Positions 17,594 through 24,823 of a stretch of 64,000 nucleotides of DNA are shown here, piece after piece. Each line of letters starts with the position of its first letter. The stretch's first letter is position 1. Under the pieces are notes generated by a model, which had not been told where the DNA came from, did not search any database, and saw nothing but the letters and a program-made list of their open reading frames with translations. The translations under genes and the position numbers were made by a program. The DNA comes from Streptomyces sp. NBC_01723. Its GTDB lineage: Bacteria > Actinomycetota > Actinomycetes > Streptomycetales > Streptomycetaceae. The stretch covers positions 744,001-808,000 of the forward strand of contig NZ_CP109171.1 of NCBI RefSeq assembly GCF_036246005.1. Reading direction: 5' to 3'.

Positions 17594-17607
17594 GTTATAC
17601 GTAAAAC
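17594..17607. promoter_or_regulatory. palindromic operator-like site upstream of VOC-add
   Basis: GTTATACGTAAAAC is a 14-mer that matches its reverse complement except at positions 4 and 11, with the core TACGTA. It lies 35 bases upstream of the VOC start and is strikingly AT-rich for this genome. It may bind a TetR- or MarR-like regulator not encoded nearby. Confidence 0.4.
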
Positions 17608-17620
17608 TCCCGAACGCCAA

Positions 17621-17656
17621 GTCGGCCGCGTCCTGCCGGAGCGGGACGCGGCCGAC
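17621..17656 (-). terminator. terminator of the chitinase gene
   Basis: GTCGGCCGCGTCC (17621-17633) pairs perfectly with GGACGCGGCCGAC (17644-17656) around a 10-base loop, 18 bases past the chitinase stop. Confidence 0.8.
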
Positions 17657-17674
17657 GGGTGGACCCGGGGCGGC

Positions 17675-18565
17675 TCAGCAGTACAGGTTGCCGCCCGGGG
17701 AGACGCCGAGGATCTGGCTGAACTGCTGGTACTTGGTGACGCGGCTCTGGACCTGCGCCGGGTTCCTTCCGTCGCACTCCAGGGAGCCGTTGATGGAGCG
17801 GATCGTCTGGCCGAACCCGGCGCCGTTGACCATGGCGTTGTGCGGGGTCATGCTGCCCGGTCCGGACTGGGTGTTCCAGTACCACAGGGCGGTCTTCCAG
17901 GCGACGGCCGCGTCGTTCTGCACCAGCCAGGGGTTGCCCAGCAGGTTGATGCCGAGCGCGTCGCCCGCGGCCTTGTAGTTGAAGTTCCAGCTGAGCTGGA
18001 TCGGCCCGCGACCGTAGTAGGCCGCCTGGCCTGCCGGACAGCCGTAGGGCTGGTTCCAGTCGCAGTAGTGCGGGTAGTTGGCGGTGTTCTGCTCGACGAC
18101 GTGCACGAGTCCGCCGGTCTCGTGGCTGACGTTGGCGAGGAAGGCCGCGGCCTCCTGCTTCTTGGTGGCGTCGCCGCCGGTGTTGGCGAAGCCGGGGTAG
18201 GCGCTGAGCGCGGCGGTGAGGCCGCTGTAGGTGTAGAAGGAGTTCCGGCCCGGGAACATCTGGTTGAACTGGGCCTCGCTCACCACGAAGTTGCCGACCG
18301 GCGTACCCGGGCCGCCGCCGCAGGCGTACGGCTCCCAGTACCAGGTGCTGATCACCGGGTCGTAGCCCGGGTTGGCGTGCTCGGCGATGTACGCCTTGCC
18401 GTCGGTGTAGCGGACGATGTCGCCGGCGTTGTAGTTCTTGCCCGCCGTCCAGGCCGGGTAGCTCGAACACGCGGCGGCGGACGCCTCGGTGGCGGGCAGG
18501 AGGGCGGGCACGGCGCCCGCGAGGGCGAGCACGGCCACCAGGGCGGAGATTCGACGCCTCGACAC
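17675..18565 (-). CDS. secreted GH19 chitinase with N-terminal chitin-binding module
   Basis: 296 residues; GTG 18565 follows AAAGGAGG. A Sec signal peptide occupies residues 1 to about 31 (cleavage near ASA-A). A CBM5/12-type chitin-binding module spans about 33-82 (YPAWTAGKNYNAGDIVRYTDGKAY, WYWEPYAC). The GH19 catalytic domain spans about 90-296 with the two catalytic acids Glu149 (SHETGG) and Glu158 (VVEQN). It hydrolyses extracellular chitin by inversion. Two DasR-like boxes overlap its promoter, as expected for chitinases repressed by DasR until GlcN-6-P builds up. Length is normal for Streptomyces ChiF/ChiG-type enzymes. Confidence 0.95.
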   Translation of the reverse strand: MSRRRISALVAVLALAGAVPALLPATEASAAACSSYPAWTAGKNYNAGDIVRYTDGKAYIAEHANPGYDPVISTWYWEPYACGGGPGTPVGNFVVSEAQFNQMFPGRNSFYTYSGLTAALSAYPGFANTGGDATKKQEAAAFLANVSHETGGLVHVVEQNTANYPHYCDWNQPYGCPAGQAAYYGRGPIQLSWNFNYKAAGDALGINLLGNPWLVQNDAAVAWKTALWYWNTQSGPGSMTPHNAMVNGAGFGQTIRSINGSLECDGRNPAQVQSRVTKYQQFSQILGVSPGGNLYC

Positions 18566-18691
18566 AGGACTGCCTCCTTTGACGGGCACGGCCGCTCCCG
18601 CGCAAGGCAGGCCGGGGCGATGCCTTGCGCGCACGCGCCGGCCTGGCCGGTCACGGCGTCGGGGGCGGCCGTAGTGGGGGGTGTGACGCAC

Positions 18692-18734
18692 ACTCAACCG
18701 CGTTGGTCTGTACCAGTCAAGGGTGTAGACCAGT
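18692..18734 (-). promoter_or_regulatory. chitinase promoter with two DasR-like (dre) boxes
   Basis: On the minus strand, TTGACT (18720-18715), 17 bases and TTGAGT (18697-18692) form a plausible -35/-10. GTTGGTCTGTACCAGT (18702-18717, 12/16) and AAGGGTGTAGACCAGT (18719-18734, 13/16) resemble the dre consensus ACTGGTCTAGACCAGT. The first box fills the spacer and part of the -35, so a bound repressor would block RNA polymerase. Confidence 0.65.
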
Positions 18735-18821
18735 CGGACTCGGGCCGGTTTCCGGCCTGGCGGGGACTCGCCGTACCGCGCCCGCTCGTCACCGTCCGGA
18801 ACCGGTCGGGAGAATCGCCGT

Positions 18822-19877
18822 ATGACCACCACGACCCACCCGCTCGTCACCGAGGCGCACCGGCTCGCCGACGACCTGCTCGCCCCGTCCGCCCAGCGCG
18901 TCGACCAGGACGTCGTGCCCAGGAGTCACATCGAGGCGGTCCGGCGCTCCGGGCTGCTCGGGGTGAGCGCGCCCACGGAGTCCGGCGGGGCCGGCGCCCC
19001 GGACCGGGTCGCCAGGGAGGTCGCCGAGATCCTCGCCGGGGCGTGCTGCTCCACGTGGTTCGTGCAGACCCAGCACCACACGCCGGTACGGCTGCTGGCG
19101 AAGGCGGAGCCCGGACTCGCCGTGCGCGAACGCCTGTTGCGTCCGCTCGCCACCGGCGAACTGCTCGCGGGCATCGCCTACGCGCACGTCCGGGCCCACC
19201 CCCGGGTGCCGGTGCGGGCCACCGTCGAGCGCGGCGGGGTGCGCTTCGACGGCGCCGTGCCCTGGTACACGGGCTGGGGCCTGAACGACCTGATGCTGCT
19301 CGCGGGCGTGACGGACGCCGACGAGGTGGTGTTCGCCTTCGCCGACGCCCGGGAGCAGCCGGAGCTGCGGGCGTCGGCACCGATGCGGCTGGTGGCGCTG
19401 ACGGCGGCCCGCACGGTGTCGCTGACGCTGGACGGCCTGTGGGTACCGGAGGAGTCGGTCGTACTGCGCACGCCCCGCGAGGAGTTCGCCCGCGTCGACG
19501 TACCCCGCAGCACCAACACGTCTCCGGCGGTCTTCGGCCTCGGGTACGCCGCGCTGGACCTGCTCGGCGCCGCGCCCGCCGAGCGCGGCGCGGCCGACGG
19601 CCTGCGCGCGCGGCTGGACGAGGTGCGGGAGCGGGCGTACGCGCTCGCCGACCACCCCGTCCCGCACGAGCACGTCGAGGAGCGGCTGGCTCTGCGGACG
19701 CGGGCGTACGAGCTGCTGCGGGCGGCCACGACCGCCGCGGTCGTGGCCGGGGGCGGGCGGGCCACGAGCGTGGACAGCCCGGCCCAACGGATCGCGCGGG
19801 AGGCGGTGTTCCTGTTGATCCAGGGCCAGACGGCCACGGTCCGCGAGGCCCACCTGGCGGCGCTGGCCTCCGTCTAG
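18822..19877 (+). CDS. acyl-CoA dehydrogenase-like flavoprotein (DszC/SfnB-like)
   Basis: 351 residues. The acyl-CoA dehydrogenase fold is recognisable from LADDLLAPSAQRVDQDVVPRSHI and SGLLGVSAPTESGGAGAP, the beta domain VERGGVRFDGAVPWYTGW and a C-terminal helical bundle. It is shorter than typical dehydrogenases and resembles flavin-dependent monooxygenases of the DszC/SfnB sulfur-acquisition type. It converges with ssuD, which supports a role in organosulfur use. Whether it is a monooxygenase or dehydrogenase cannot be decided here. Confidence 0.75.
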   Translation: MTTTTHPLVTEAHRLADDLLAPSAQRVDQDVVPRSHIEAVRRSGLLGVSAPTESGGAGAPDRVAREVAEILAGACCSTWFVQTQHHTPVRLLAKAEPGLAVRERLLRPLATGELLAGIAYAHVRAHPRVPVRATVERGGVRFDGAVPWYTGWGLNDLMLLAGVTDADEVVFAFADAREQPELRASAPMRLVALTAARTVSLTLDGLWVPEESVVLRTPREEFARVDVPRSTNTSPAVFGLGYAALDLLGAAPAERGAADGLRARLDEVRERAYALADHPVPHEHVEERLALRTRAYELLRAATTAAVVAGGGRATSVDSPAQRIAREAVFLLIQGQTATVREAHLAALASV

Positions 19878-19907
19878 GCGGCTGGCCGCCAGGGACGCCC
19901 GGGACGG

Positions 19908-21074
19908 CTAGACGGCGACCGGCAGCACCCTCTCTTCGGCACCGGCACCGGCACCGGCACCCGCGTGCTCGGGGTGGCGCCAGAGTCCCCGGGCGGCGAG
20001 GCGCGGCAGGACGCCCTCGCCGAACCAGTACGCCTCCTCCAGGTGCGGATAGCCGGAGAGGACGAACTCGTCGATGCCGAGGGCGTGGTACTCGGCGATC
20101 CGCTCGGCGACCTCGTCGTGGCCGCCGACCAGGGCGGTGCCCGCACCGCCGCGCACCAGGCCGATCCCGGCCCACAGGTTGGGATGGATCTCCAGGGCGT
20201 CGCGGGAGCCGCCGTGCAGGGCGAGCATGCGCCGCTGCCCCTCGGACTCGCTGCGGGCGAGGTTGGCCTGCGCCTCCCGCACGGTGTCCGGGTCGAAGCC
20301 GTCGAGCAGCCGGTGGGCCTCGGCCCAGGCGTCCGCCGCGGTGTCGCGCGTGATGACGTGCAGCCGGATGCCGAAGCGCAGGGTGCGGCCCTCGCGCGCG
20401 GCCGCCTCCCGCAGCCGGGCGATCTTGCCTGCGACCTGCGCGGGCGGCTCGCCCCAGGTCAGGTACACGTCCGCGTGCCGGGCGGCGACCTCGACCGCGG
20501 CGGGCGAGGAGCCGCCGAAGTACACCTCGGGCACGGGGTCGGGGACCCTCGTGAGCCGCGCGTCCTCGACCTGGAGGTGCTCGCCGCGCAGGTTCACGGT
20601 GCCGCCCTGCCACAACTCCCGCACGACGTGCAGGAACTCTCCGGTGCGCCGGTAGCGGGCGTCCTTGTCCAGGAAGTCGCCGTAGGCCCGCTGCTCGCGG
20701 CTCTCGCCGCCCGTGACGACGTTGAGCAGCAGCCGTCCGCCGGTCTGCCGCTGGAAGGTGGACGCCATCTGCGCGGCGAGCGTGGGTGAGACGAAGCCGG
20801 GGCGGAAGGCGACCAGGAACTTCAGGCGCTCGGTGGCCTGGGAGACCATCGCGGTGGCCAGCCACGCGTCCTCGCACCAGGCACCGGTGGGCGTGAGCGC
20901 GCCGGCGAAGCCCAGGTTCTCGGCGGCGCGCGCGATCTGCCCGAGATAGGCCACCGTCGGCGGCCGGCGGCGCCCGGGGCCGGTGGCGGTGTCCGGGGCG
21001 CCGTGGCCGCCGCCGACGACGTCGCGGCTGTCGCCGCTGGTGGGCAGGAACCAGTGGAAGGTGAGGGACGACAA
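19908..21074 (-). CDS. ssuD: FMNH2-dependent alkanesulfonate monooxygenase (LLM class)
   Basis: About 388 residues of bacterial-luciferase-like barrel. TTG 21074 (GGAG 6 bases upstream) gives MSSLTFHWFLPTSGDSR, matching the usual start of SsuD; GTG 21104 is in frame but longer. Motifs ENLGFAGALTPTGAWCEDAW, FLVAFRPGFVSPTLAAQM, GGRLLLNVVTGGE and EFVLSGYPHLEEAYWFGEGVLP are typical. It releases sulfite from alkanesulfonates using FMNH2 from SsuE, whose gene precedes it by about 90 bases. The C-terminus contains an Ala/Gly repeat (AGAGAGAGAEER) made by four GGCACC units (19938-19961). Confidence 0.9.
   Translation of the reverse strand: MSSLTFHWFLPTSGDSRDVVGGGHGAPDTATGPGRRRPPTVAYLGQIARAAENLGFAGALTPTGAWCEDAWLATAMVSQATERLKFLVAFRPGFVSPTLAAQMASTFQRQTGGRLLLNVVTGGESREQRAYGDFLDKDARYRRTGEFLHVVRELWQGGTVNLRGEHLQVEDARLTRVPDPVPEVYFGGSSPAAVEVAARHADVYLTWGEPPAQVAGKIARLREAAAREGRTLRFGIRLHVITRDTAADAWAEAHRLLDGFDPDTVREAQANLARSESEGQRRMLALHGGSRDALEIHPNLWAGIGLVRGGAGTALVGGHDEVAERIAEYHALGIDEFVLSGYPHLEEAYWFGEGVLPRLAARGLWRHPEHAGAGAGAGAEERVLPVAV
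19938..19961. repeat. GGCACC hexanucleotide repeat (4 copies) in ssuD
   Basis: Four perfect GGCACC units encode the alternating Gly-Ala run near the SsuD C-terminus. In-frame copy-number change would alter only the length of a flexible tail. Confidence 0.85.
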
Positions 21075-21164
21075 GGGGATCTCCGTTCGAGGACGTTCGG
21101 CCACGGCGTCCGGGCGCCGGGCGGGAAGCGGAAGGGCGAGCCGCGTACGGTCGCGGCGCGCCGG

Positions 21165-21743
21165 TCAGACGGCCGCGGCCAGCACGGGCGGGGCCGGCAC
21201 GGGCGGCGCCACCGGAGTGCCCAGGGCTGCCGAGAACTGGTCGACCACGTGGGCGAGTGCCTCCGCCGAGCCCGGTGCGACGCCGACCGACCCGTCCTCG
21301 TGCGCCGTGATGTCCCGGTCCAGCGTGAACCAGCCCTGCACGATGTGTGCGGCGCCCATGGAGTTCAGCACCGGGCGGAGCGCGTAGTCGATCGCCAGGA
21401 CGTGGGCGGTGGAGCCGCCGGTGGCGAGCGGCAGCACCGTCTTGCCGGTGAGGGCGTACTGCGGAAGCAGGTCGAGCAGTGCCTTCAGTACGCCGGAGTA
21501 GGACGCCTTGTAGACGGGGGTGCCGACGACGACGCCGTCGGCACGGGCGAACAGCGCGGCGGCCTCGGTGATGGCGGGGTGTTTGAAGTCCGCGCCGAGC
21601 AGCGCTTCGGCGGGGATGGTGCGGACGTCGAGCGGGATCACGTCGTGGCCCTGCGCGGTCAGCCGTTCGTCGAGGTGGCGCAGCAGCCGGTGGGTGCGGG
21701 AGGAGGCGGAAGGGCTGCCGGAGACGGACAGGACGGTGGCCAT
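21165..21743 (-). CDS. ssuE: NADPH-dependent FMN reductase
   Basis: 192 residues from ATG 21743 (AGAGGA upstream). A flavodoxin-like fold with the FMN phosphate loop SVSGSPSASSRTHRLL at the N-terminus, then ADGVVVGTPVYKASYSGVLKALLDLLP and LATGGSTAHVLAIDYALRPVL, is the SsuE/MsuE signature. It supplies reduced FMN to SsuD encoded next. It is preceded by a hairpin and, further upstream, a Cys-containing leader peptide. Confidence 0.92.
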   Translation of the reverse strand: MATVLSVSGSPSASSRTHRLLRHLDERLTAQGHDVIPLDVRTIPAEALLGADFKHPAITEAAALFARADGVVVGTPVYKASYSGVLKALLDLLPQYALTGKTVLPLATGGSTAHVLAIDYALRPVLNSMGAAHIVQGWFTLDRDITAHEDGSVGVAPGSAEALAHVVDQFSAALGTPVAPPVPAPPVLAAAV

Positions 21744-21775
21744 GGGTCCTCTTTTCGGGAAGGCGGGAAGGCGGT

Positions 21776-21799
21776 GCGCGCCTTCCGGCCGGGGCGCGC
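21776..21799 (-). promoter_or_regulatory. hairpin between leader peptide and ssuE (attenuator candidate)
   Basis: GCGCGCC (21776-21782) pairs with GGCGCGC (21793-21799), about 33 bases before the ssuE start and downstream of the leader peptide on the same strand. It could act as part of an attenuator or simply be a stable hairpin in the ribosome-binding region. Confidence 0.35.
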
Positions 21800-21971
21800 G
21801 GCGGAATTCCCGGTCCGTCCTCCCCTCCGGGAGCCACTGGGCCGGGACATGGGAAGCACCGGGCCGGACGGGAGCCTGGGCGGCCACCGGTTCGGGCGGT
21901 GCGGGGAGTCGCTCGCAGTGCGGTGCCGGGCCGGTGCGGCGGGGTGAGAAGGGGGCGGCGGATCGGCGCGA

Positions 21972-22055
21972 TCAGGCCGCGGTGCGACAGGAGGCGCTGA
22001 AGACGCGCGCGAGGTCGACGTGGCGTCGCCGCGTGAGATCCGGTCGCGTTGGCAT
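21972..22055 (-). CDS. 27-residue putative sulfur-operon leader peptide
   Basis: ATG 22055 to TGA 21972. The sequence begins MPTRPDLT, then RRRHVDLARV, FSASC and RTAA. This matches the actinobacterial putative leader peptide family found before sulfur-assimilation genes: Arg-rich, an HVDL motif and one Cys near the end. It lies on the ssuED strand, 228 bases upstream of ssuE. Ribosome stalling at the Cys or Arg codons could sense cysteine or sulfur supply. The promoter places the transcription start essentially at the ATG. Confidence 0.75.
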   Translation of the reverse strand: MPTRPDLTRRRHVDLARVFSASCRTAA

Positions 22056-22062
22056 GCCGTCG

Positions 22063-22092
22063 ATCGTGGCAGCCGCCGTCGAACAGGGTCAA
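22063..22092 (-). promoter_or_regulatory. leaderless promoter of the leader peptide-ssuED unit
   Basis: On the minus strand, TTGACC (22092-22087), an 18-base spacer and CACGAT (22068-22063) are followed by ATG at 22055. The expected start site falls at or next to the ATG, so the leader peptide mRNA would be leaderless. Confidence 0.5.
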
Positions 22093-22164
22093 GGAGGCCA
22101 GGGCCGGTCTCGTCCCGCGGACGCGGATTTCACACGGGCGTGACAGACGGGGTTCCCGACTACA

Positions 22165-22198
22165 CATAAGGGAAAAATAAGAGCAGAATACCCTTATG
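22165..22198. repeat. AT-rich inverted repeat upstream of the SPW gene
   Basis: CATAAGGG (22165-22172) and CCCTTATG (22191-22198) form perfect arms around an A-rich 18-base spacer, in a divergent intergenic region otherwise rich in G+C. This could be an operator for the SPW gene or the ssu leader. Confidence 0.6.
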
Positions 22199-22257
22199 CG
22201 GCGCTACCGCACACCGCAACCGAAGCGGTTGGCCCTGCAAGTCGAAGGAGACGACTC

Positions 22258-22698
22258 ATGGCCCACGTCTCACACTCCAGAAGTGACATCACCAGCCACC
22301 CCGACGCCCCGGAAATGCAGGAACGCTACGCGCGCATGCTCGGTGGCCGTGACGTGGCGCTCGTGGACGGGCCGGTGTTCCTGCTCGGCCTCTACTGCGC
22401 CGTGTCCCCGTGGATACTCCACTTCACCACCAGCCAGCCCTCGCTCGTGGCCCACAACCTGATCGTGGGCATCGCCATCGGTCTGCTGGCCCTCGGATTC
22501 ACCCGCGCCCCGGAGCGCATGTACGGCCTGAGCTGGGCCATGTGCGCGATGGGCGTCTGGATGATCATCTCGCCGTGGATCGTGGGCTCGGGCCCGGACG
22601 CCGGCGTCATCTGGAACAACATCATCATCGGCGCGCTGGCCCTGGTCCTGGGCATGGTCTGCGCCGGTACGGCGGCGCGGAGCGCCCCCAAGAGTTAG
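22258..22698 (+). CDS. SPW repeat membrane protein
   Basis: 146 residues; GAAGGAG precedes ATG 22258. Two SPW repeats, each a hydrophobic helix pair with the SPW signature, are clear: PVFLLGLYCAVSPWILHF and CAMGVWMIISPWIVGS, separated by LIVGIAIGLLALGF and followed by IIIGALALVLGMVCAG. It is an inner-membrane protein of unknown function. An AT-rich inverted repeat lies 60-90 bases upstream. Confidence 0.88.
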   Translation: MAHVSHSRSDITSHPDAPEMQERYARMLGGRDVALVDGPVFLLGLYCAVSPWILHFTTSQPSLVAHNLIVGIAIGLLALGFTRAPERMYGLSWAMCAMGVWMIISPWIVGSGPDAGVIWNNIIIGALALVLGMVCAGTAARSAPKS

Positions 22699-22866
22699 AC
22701 ACCCGGGAAGGGAGCCGCACGGCCGGTCCGCTCACGCGCGGGCCGGCCCGCGCGCGCCCGGAGAGGTCCCCCACGACGGCCCGGGGCAGGTCGGAGCGTG
22801 GCGGACTGCACCTGTCCGCAGTGGGCAGAAGCACTACAGCGGGGGACCTGACGAAGTGGGGTGGCC

Positions 22867-23136
22867 ATGGAAATCGACGGCGTCATCAGCGCCATCGTCA
22901 TCGGTATCGTCATCGGCGTCCTGGGCCGCCTCGTGATCCCGGGGCGCCAGCGCATCGGCGTCCTGTGGACGATCGCTGTCGGCATCCTGGCCGCGCTGCT
23001 CGGGTCGGCGGTCGCCTCGGCGTTCGACGTGGCCGACACCGACGGCGTGGACTGGATCGAGTGGCTCATCCAGATCGGGCTGGCCGCGGTCGGCGTGGCC
23101 GCACTGGACCGGTCCCGGTCGCGACCCGGCCGCTGA
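22867..23136 (+). CDS. GlsB/YeaQ/YmgE family stress membrane protein
   Basis: 89 residues from ATG 22867 (GTG 22861 is also in frame). Three hydrophobic helices, VISAIVIGIVIGVLGRLVIPG, VLWTIAVGILAALLGSAVASAF and WLIQIGLAAVGVAAL, match the small transglycosylase-associated family, which is induced by stress. It ends 11 bases from the convergent epimerase gene. Confidence 0.85.
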   Translation: MEIDGVISAIVIGIVIGVLGRLVIPGRQRIGVLWTIAVGILAALLGSAVASAFDVADTDGVDWIEWLIQIGLAAVGVAALDRSRSRPGR

Positions 23137-23147
23137 GGCGTTGACCG

Positions 23148-24107
23148 TCACCGGTCGGCGAGCCACGCCTCGTACCAGGTGACGGTCGCGTCCAGGGTGT
23201 CCGCGAGCGGCGTGGGGGCCACCGCGAAGAACCGCTCGAAGGCCCCGGAGTCCACGATCTGCGGCTCCGTGTGCTGGTAGAACATCTCCTCGTACTCGGC
23301 CATGAACTGCTCGTCGAACGGGCCGAAGGCGCGGGGCCGGGCGAGCAGCACGACGTCGAGCGGCCGGCCCACCCGCTTCTCGATCATCGTGTGGATCTCG
23401 CGCGTGGTCACGGCCGGCGCGGTGGGCAGGTGCCAGACCCGGCCGTCGCCCTCCGGACGTTCACCGAGGGTCGCGAGACCGGCCGCCACGTCCGCGATGC
23501 CGGTGTAGCTGTGCGGCAGGTCGATGTCGCCGAAGCCCACGACCTCCTTGCCGGTGAGCGCGCCGGGGAAGACGGCCGCCCCGAGGGACGAGTTGAGTAC
23601 GCCGGGACCGACGAAGTCGGCGCTGCGGCCCAGGACCACCCGGGCCCGGCCGGCCCGGTGTGCGGCGAGGTACCGCTCGTCCAGTTCGGCACGCATCCGG
23701 CCCTTGCGGCTCGTCGCCCGCCAGGGGCTGTCCTCGGTCATCACCGCTCCCCCGGTCTCGCCGTACGGGTAGAGCGTGTCGAGCACGACGAGGCGGACGC
23801 CGCTCTCCTCGACCGCGGCCAGAACGGCCTCCTGGACGCGGGGCATCACCTCGACCTGAAGGTGATAGGCGACGTTGACGCAGTGGTACACCACGTCCGC
23901 GTCGGCTATGGCGGCCCGGGCGCCTTCGACCGTGCTGACGTCGGCGGCGAACCGCTCGACACCCTCGACCGCGGGGCCCTCGCCCCGCCGGTCCACCAGG
24001 CGGACGGGGTGCCCCCTGCGTACCAGTTCACGGGCGAGCGCGGTCCCGGCCGGGCCTGATCCGAGGACGGTGTGCGGGGCGTGCGACAGCGGGGTGACGG
24101 CGGGCAT
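23148..24107 (-). CDS. NAD(P)-dependent epimerase/dehydratase family oxidoreductase
   Basis: 319 residues with an N-terminal Rossmann motif VLGSGPAGTALARELVRRGHPVRLVDR, ADVVYHCVN, and a TLYPYGETGG/MRAELDERYLAAH region. The C-terminal domain includes DLPHSYTGIADVAAGL and WHLPTAPAVTTREI. It is an extended SDR of the NmrA/epimerase type with unknown substrate. The classical YxxxK is not evident, so activity is uncertain. A TetR-like palindrome overlaps its promoter region. Confidence 0.85.
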   Translation of the reverse strand: MPAVTPLSHAPHTVLGSGPAGTALARELVRRGHPVRLVDRRGEGPAVEGVERFAADVSTVEGARAAIADADVVYHCVNVAYHLQVEVMPRVQEAVLAAVEESGVRLVVLDTLYPYGETGGAVMTEDSPWRATSRKGRMRAELDERYLAAHRAGRARVVLGRSADFVGPGVLNSSLGAAVFPGALTGKEVVGFGDIDLPHSYTGIADVAAGLATLGERPEGDGRVWHLPTAPAVTTREIHTMIEKRVGRPLDVVLLARPRAFGPFDEQFMAEYEEMFYQHTEPQIVDSGAFERFFAVAPTPLADTLDATVTWYEAWLADR

Positions 24108-24145
24108 GGGGCGCTCCTCTTCCAGTACGTGCCTTGCACGGCTAT

Positions 24146-24196
24146 TGCTATTCGCTTCCGTTAGAGACTGTAACTGTCACGAGTGGTGATAGCAAG
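24146..24196. promoter_or_regulatory. operator-like palindromes between epimerase and deaminase
   Basis: GTTAGAGACTGTAAC (24161-24175) is a 15-mer in which 6 of 7 base pairs match its inverted copy, resembling TetR operators. It sits between TTGCTAT (24146-24152) and ATAGCAA (24190-24196), outer arms of a perfect 7-bp repeat. No TetR gene lies nearby. Confidence 0.45.
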
Positions 24197-24262
24197 CACG
24201 CCGGAAGCCGGGCGGACATAGGCTGAGGGACGGGGGCCACGTCACGAGGAAGGCCGCACGCC

Positions 24263-24748
24263 ATGGTCGTGAAGGATGTCGAACTGCCGCATCTGCGCCG
24301 GTGCGTGGAGCTGGCGGCGCGGGCTCTGGAGGCCGGCGACGAGCCGTTCGGTTCGGTGCTTGCCGACGCGGACGGCACGGTACTGGCCGAGGACCGCAAC
24401 CGGGTGGCCGGCGGCGACCGCACCCGTCACCCGGAGTTCGAGCTGGCCCGCTGGTCCGCCGCCCACCTCAGCCCCGGCGAGCGGGCCGCGGCCACGGTGT
24501 ACACGTCCGGGGAGCACTGCCCGATGTGCGCCGCCGCGCACGCCTGGGTGGGCCTGGGGCGCATCGTGTACGTCGCCTCGTCCGAGCAGTTGGGCGGCTG
24601 GCTGGCGGAGCTGGGCGTCCCGGCCCCGCCGGTGCGGCCGTTGGCGGTGCGGGAGGTGGCGCCCGGCGTGGCCGTGGACGGGCCGGTACCGGAACTCACC
24701 GAGGAGATCCGCGCGTTGCACCGGCGGTTTCACGAAGGGCGCGGCTGA
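24263..24748 (+). CDS. nucleoside deaminase (CDA/guanine deaminase fold)
   Basis: 161 residues; AGGAAGG precedes ATG 24263. Zinc-dependent deaminase motifs are a His-x-Glu variant RHPEFEL (usually HAE) and the two-Cys motif SGEHCPMCAAAH. The N-terminal LRRCVELAARALEAGDEPFGSVLADADGTVLAED is typical of tRNA/guanine-type deaminases. The likely substrate is a purine or pyrimidine base. The C-terminal helix TEEIRALHRRFHEGRG ends the fold. Confidence 0.85.
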   Translation: MVVKDVELPHLRRCVELAARALEAGDEPFGSVLADADGTVLAEDRNRVAGGDRTRHPEFELARWSAAHLSPGERAAATVYTSGEHCPMCAAAHAWVGLGRIVYVASSEQLGGWLAELGVPAPPVRPLAVREVAPGVAVDGPVPELTEEIRALHRRFHEGRG

Positions 24749-24771
24749 GCGCGCGGGCCGCGCGAACGGGC

Positions 24772-24801
24772 GGGGCGCCCCTCCGGACGGAAGGGCGCCC
24801 C
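24772..24801. terminator. bidirectional hairpin terminator
   Basis: GGGGCGCCC (24772-24780) pairs perfectly with GGGCGCCCC (24793-24801) around a 12-base loop, between the convergent deaminase and chaplin genes. Confidence 0.7.
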
Positions 24802-24823
24802 GGAATGTACGACCGGGCCCCGG

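Noticed and set aside
17537..22167. Very long open frames on both strands overlapping the chitinase and ssu genes
   Set aside because: They run antisense to or in another frame of well-recognised enzymes and have Arg/Pro/Gly-rich low-complexity translations, the usual result of high third-position GC.
22800..22840. Additional PopR box before the GlsB-like gene (TGTCCGCAGTGGGCAGA)
   Set aside because: Only one half-site matches (GGCAGA); the other differs at two of six positions and spacing is unclear.
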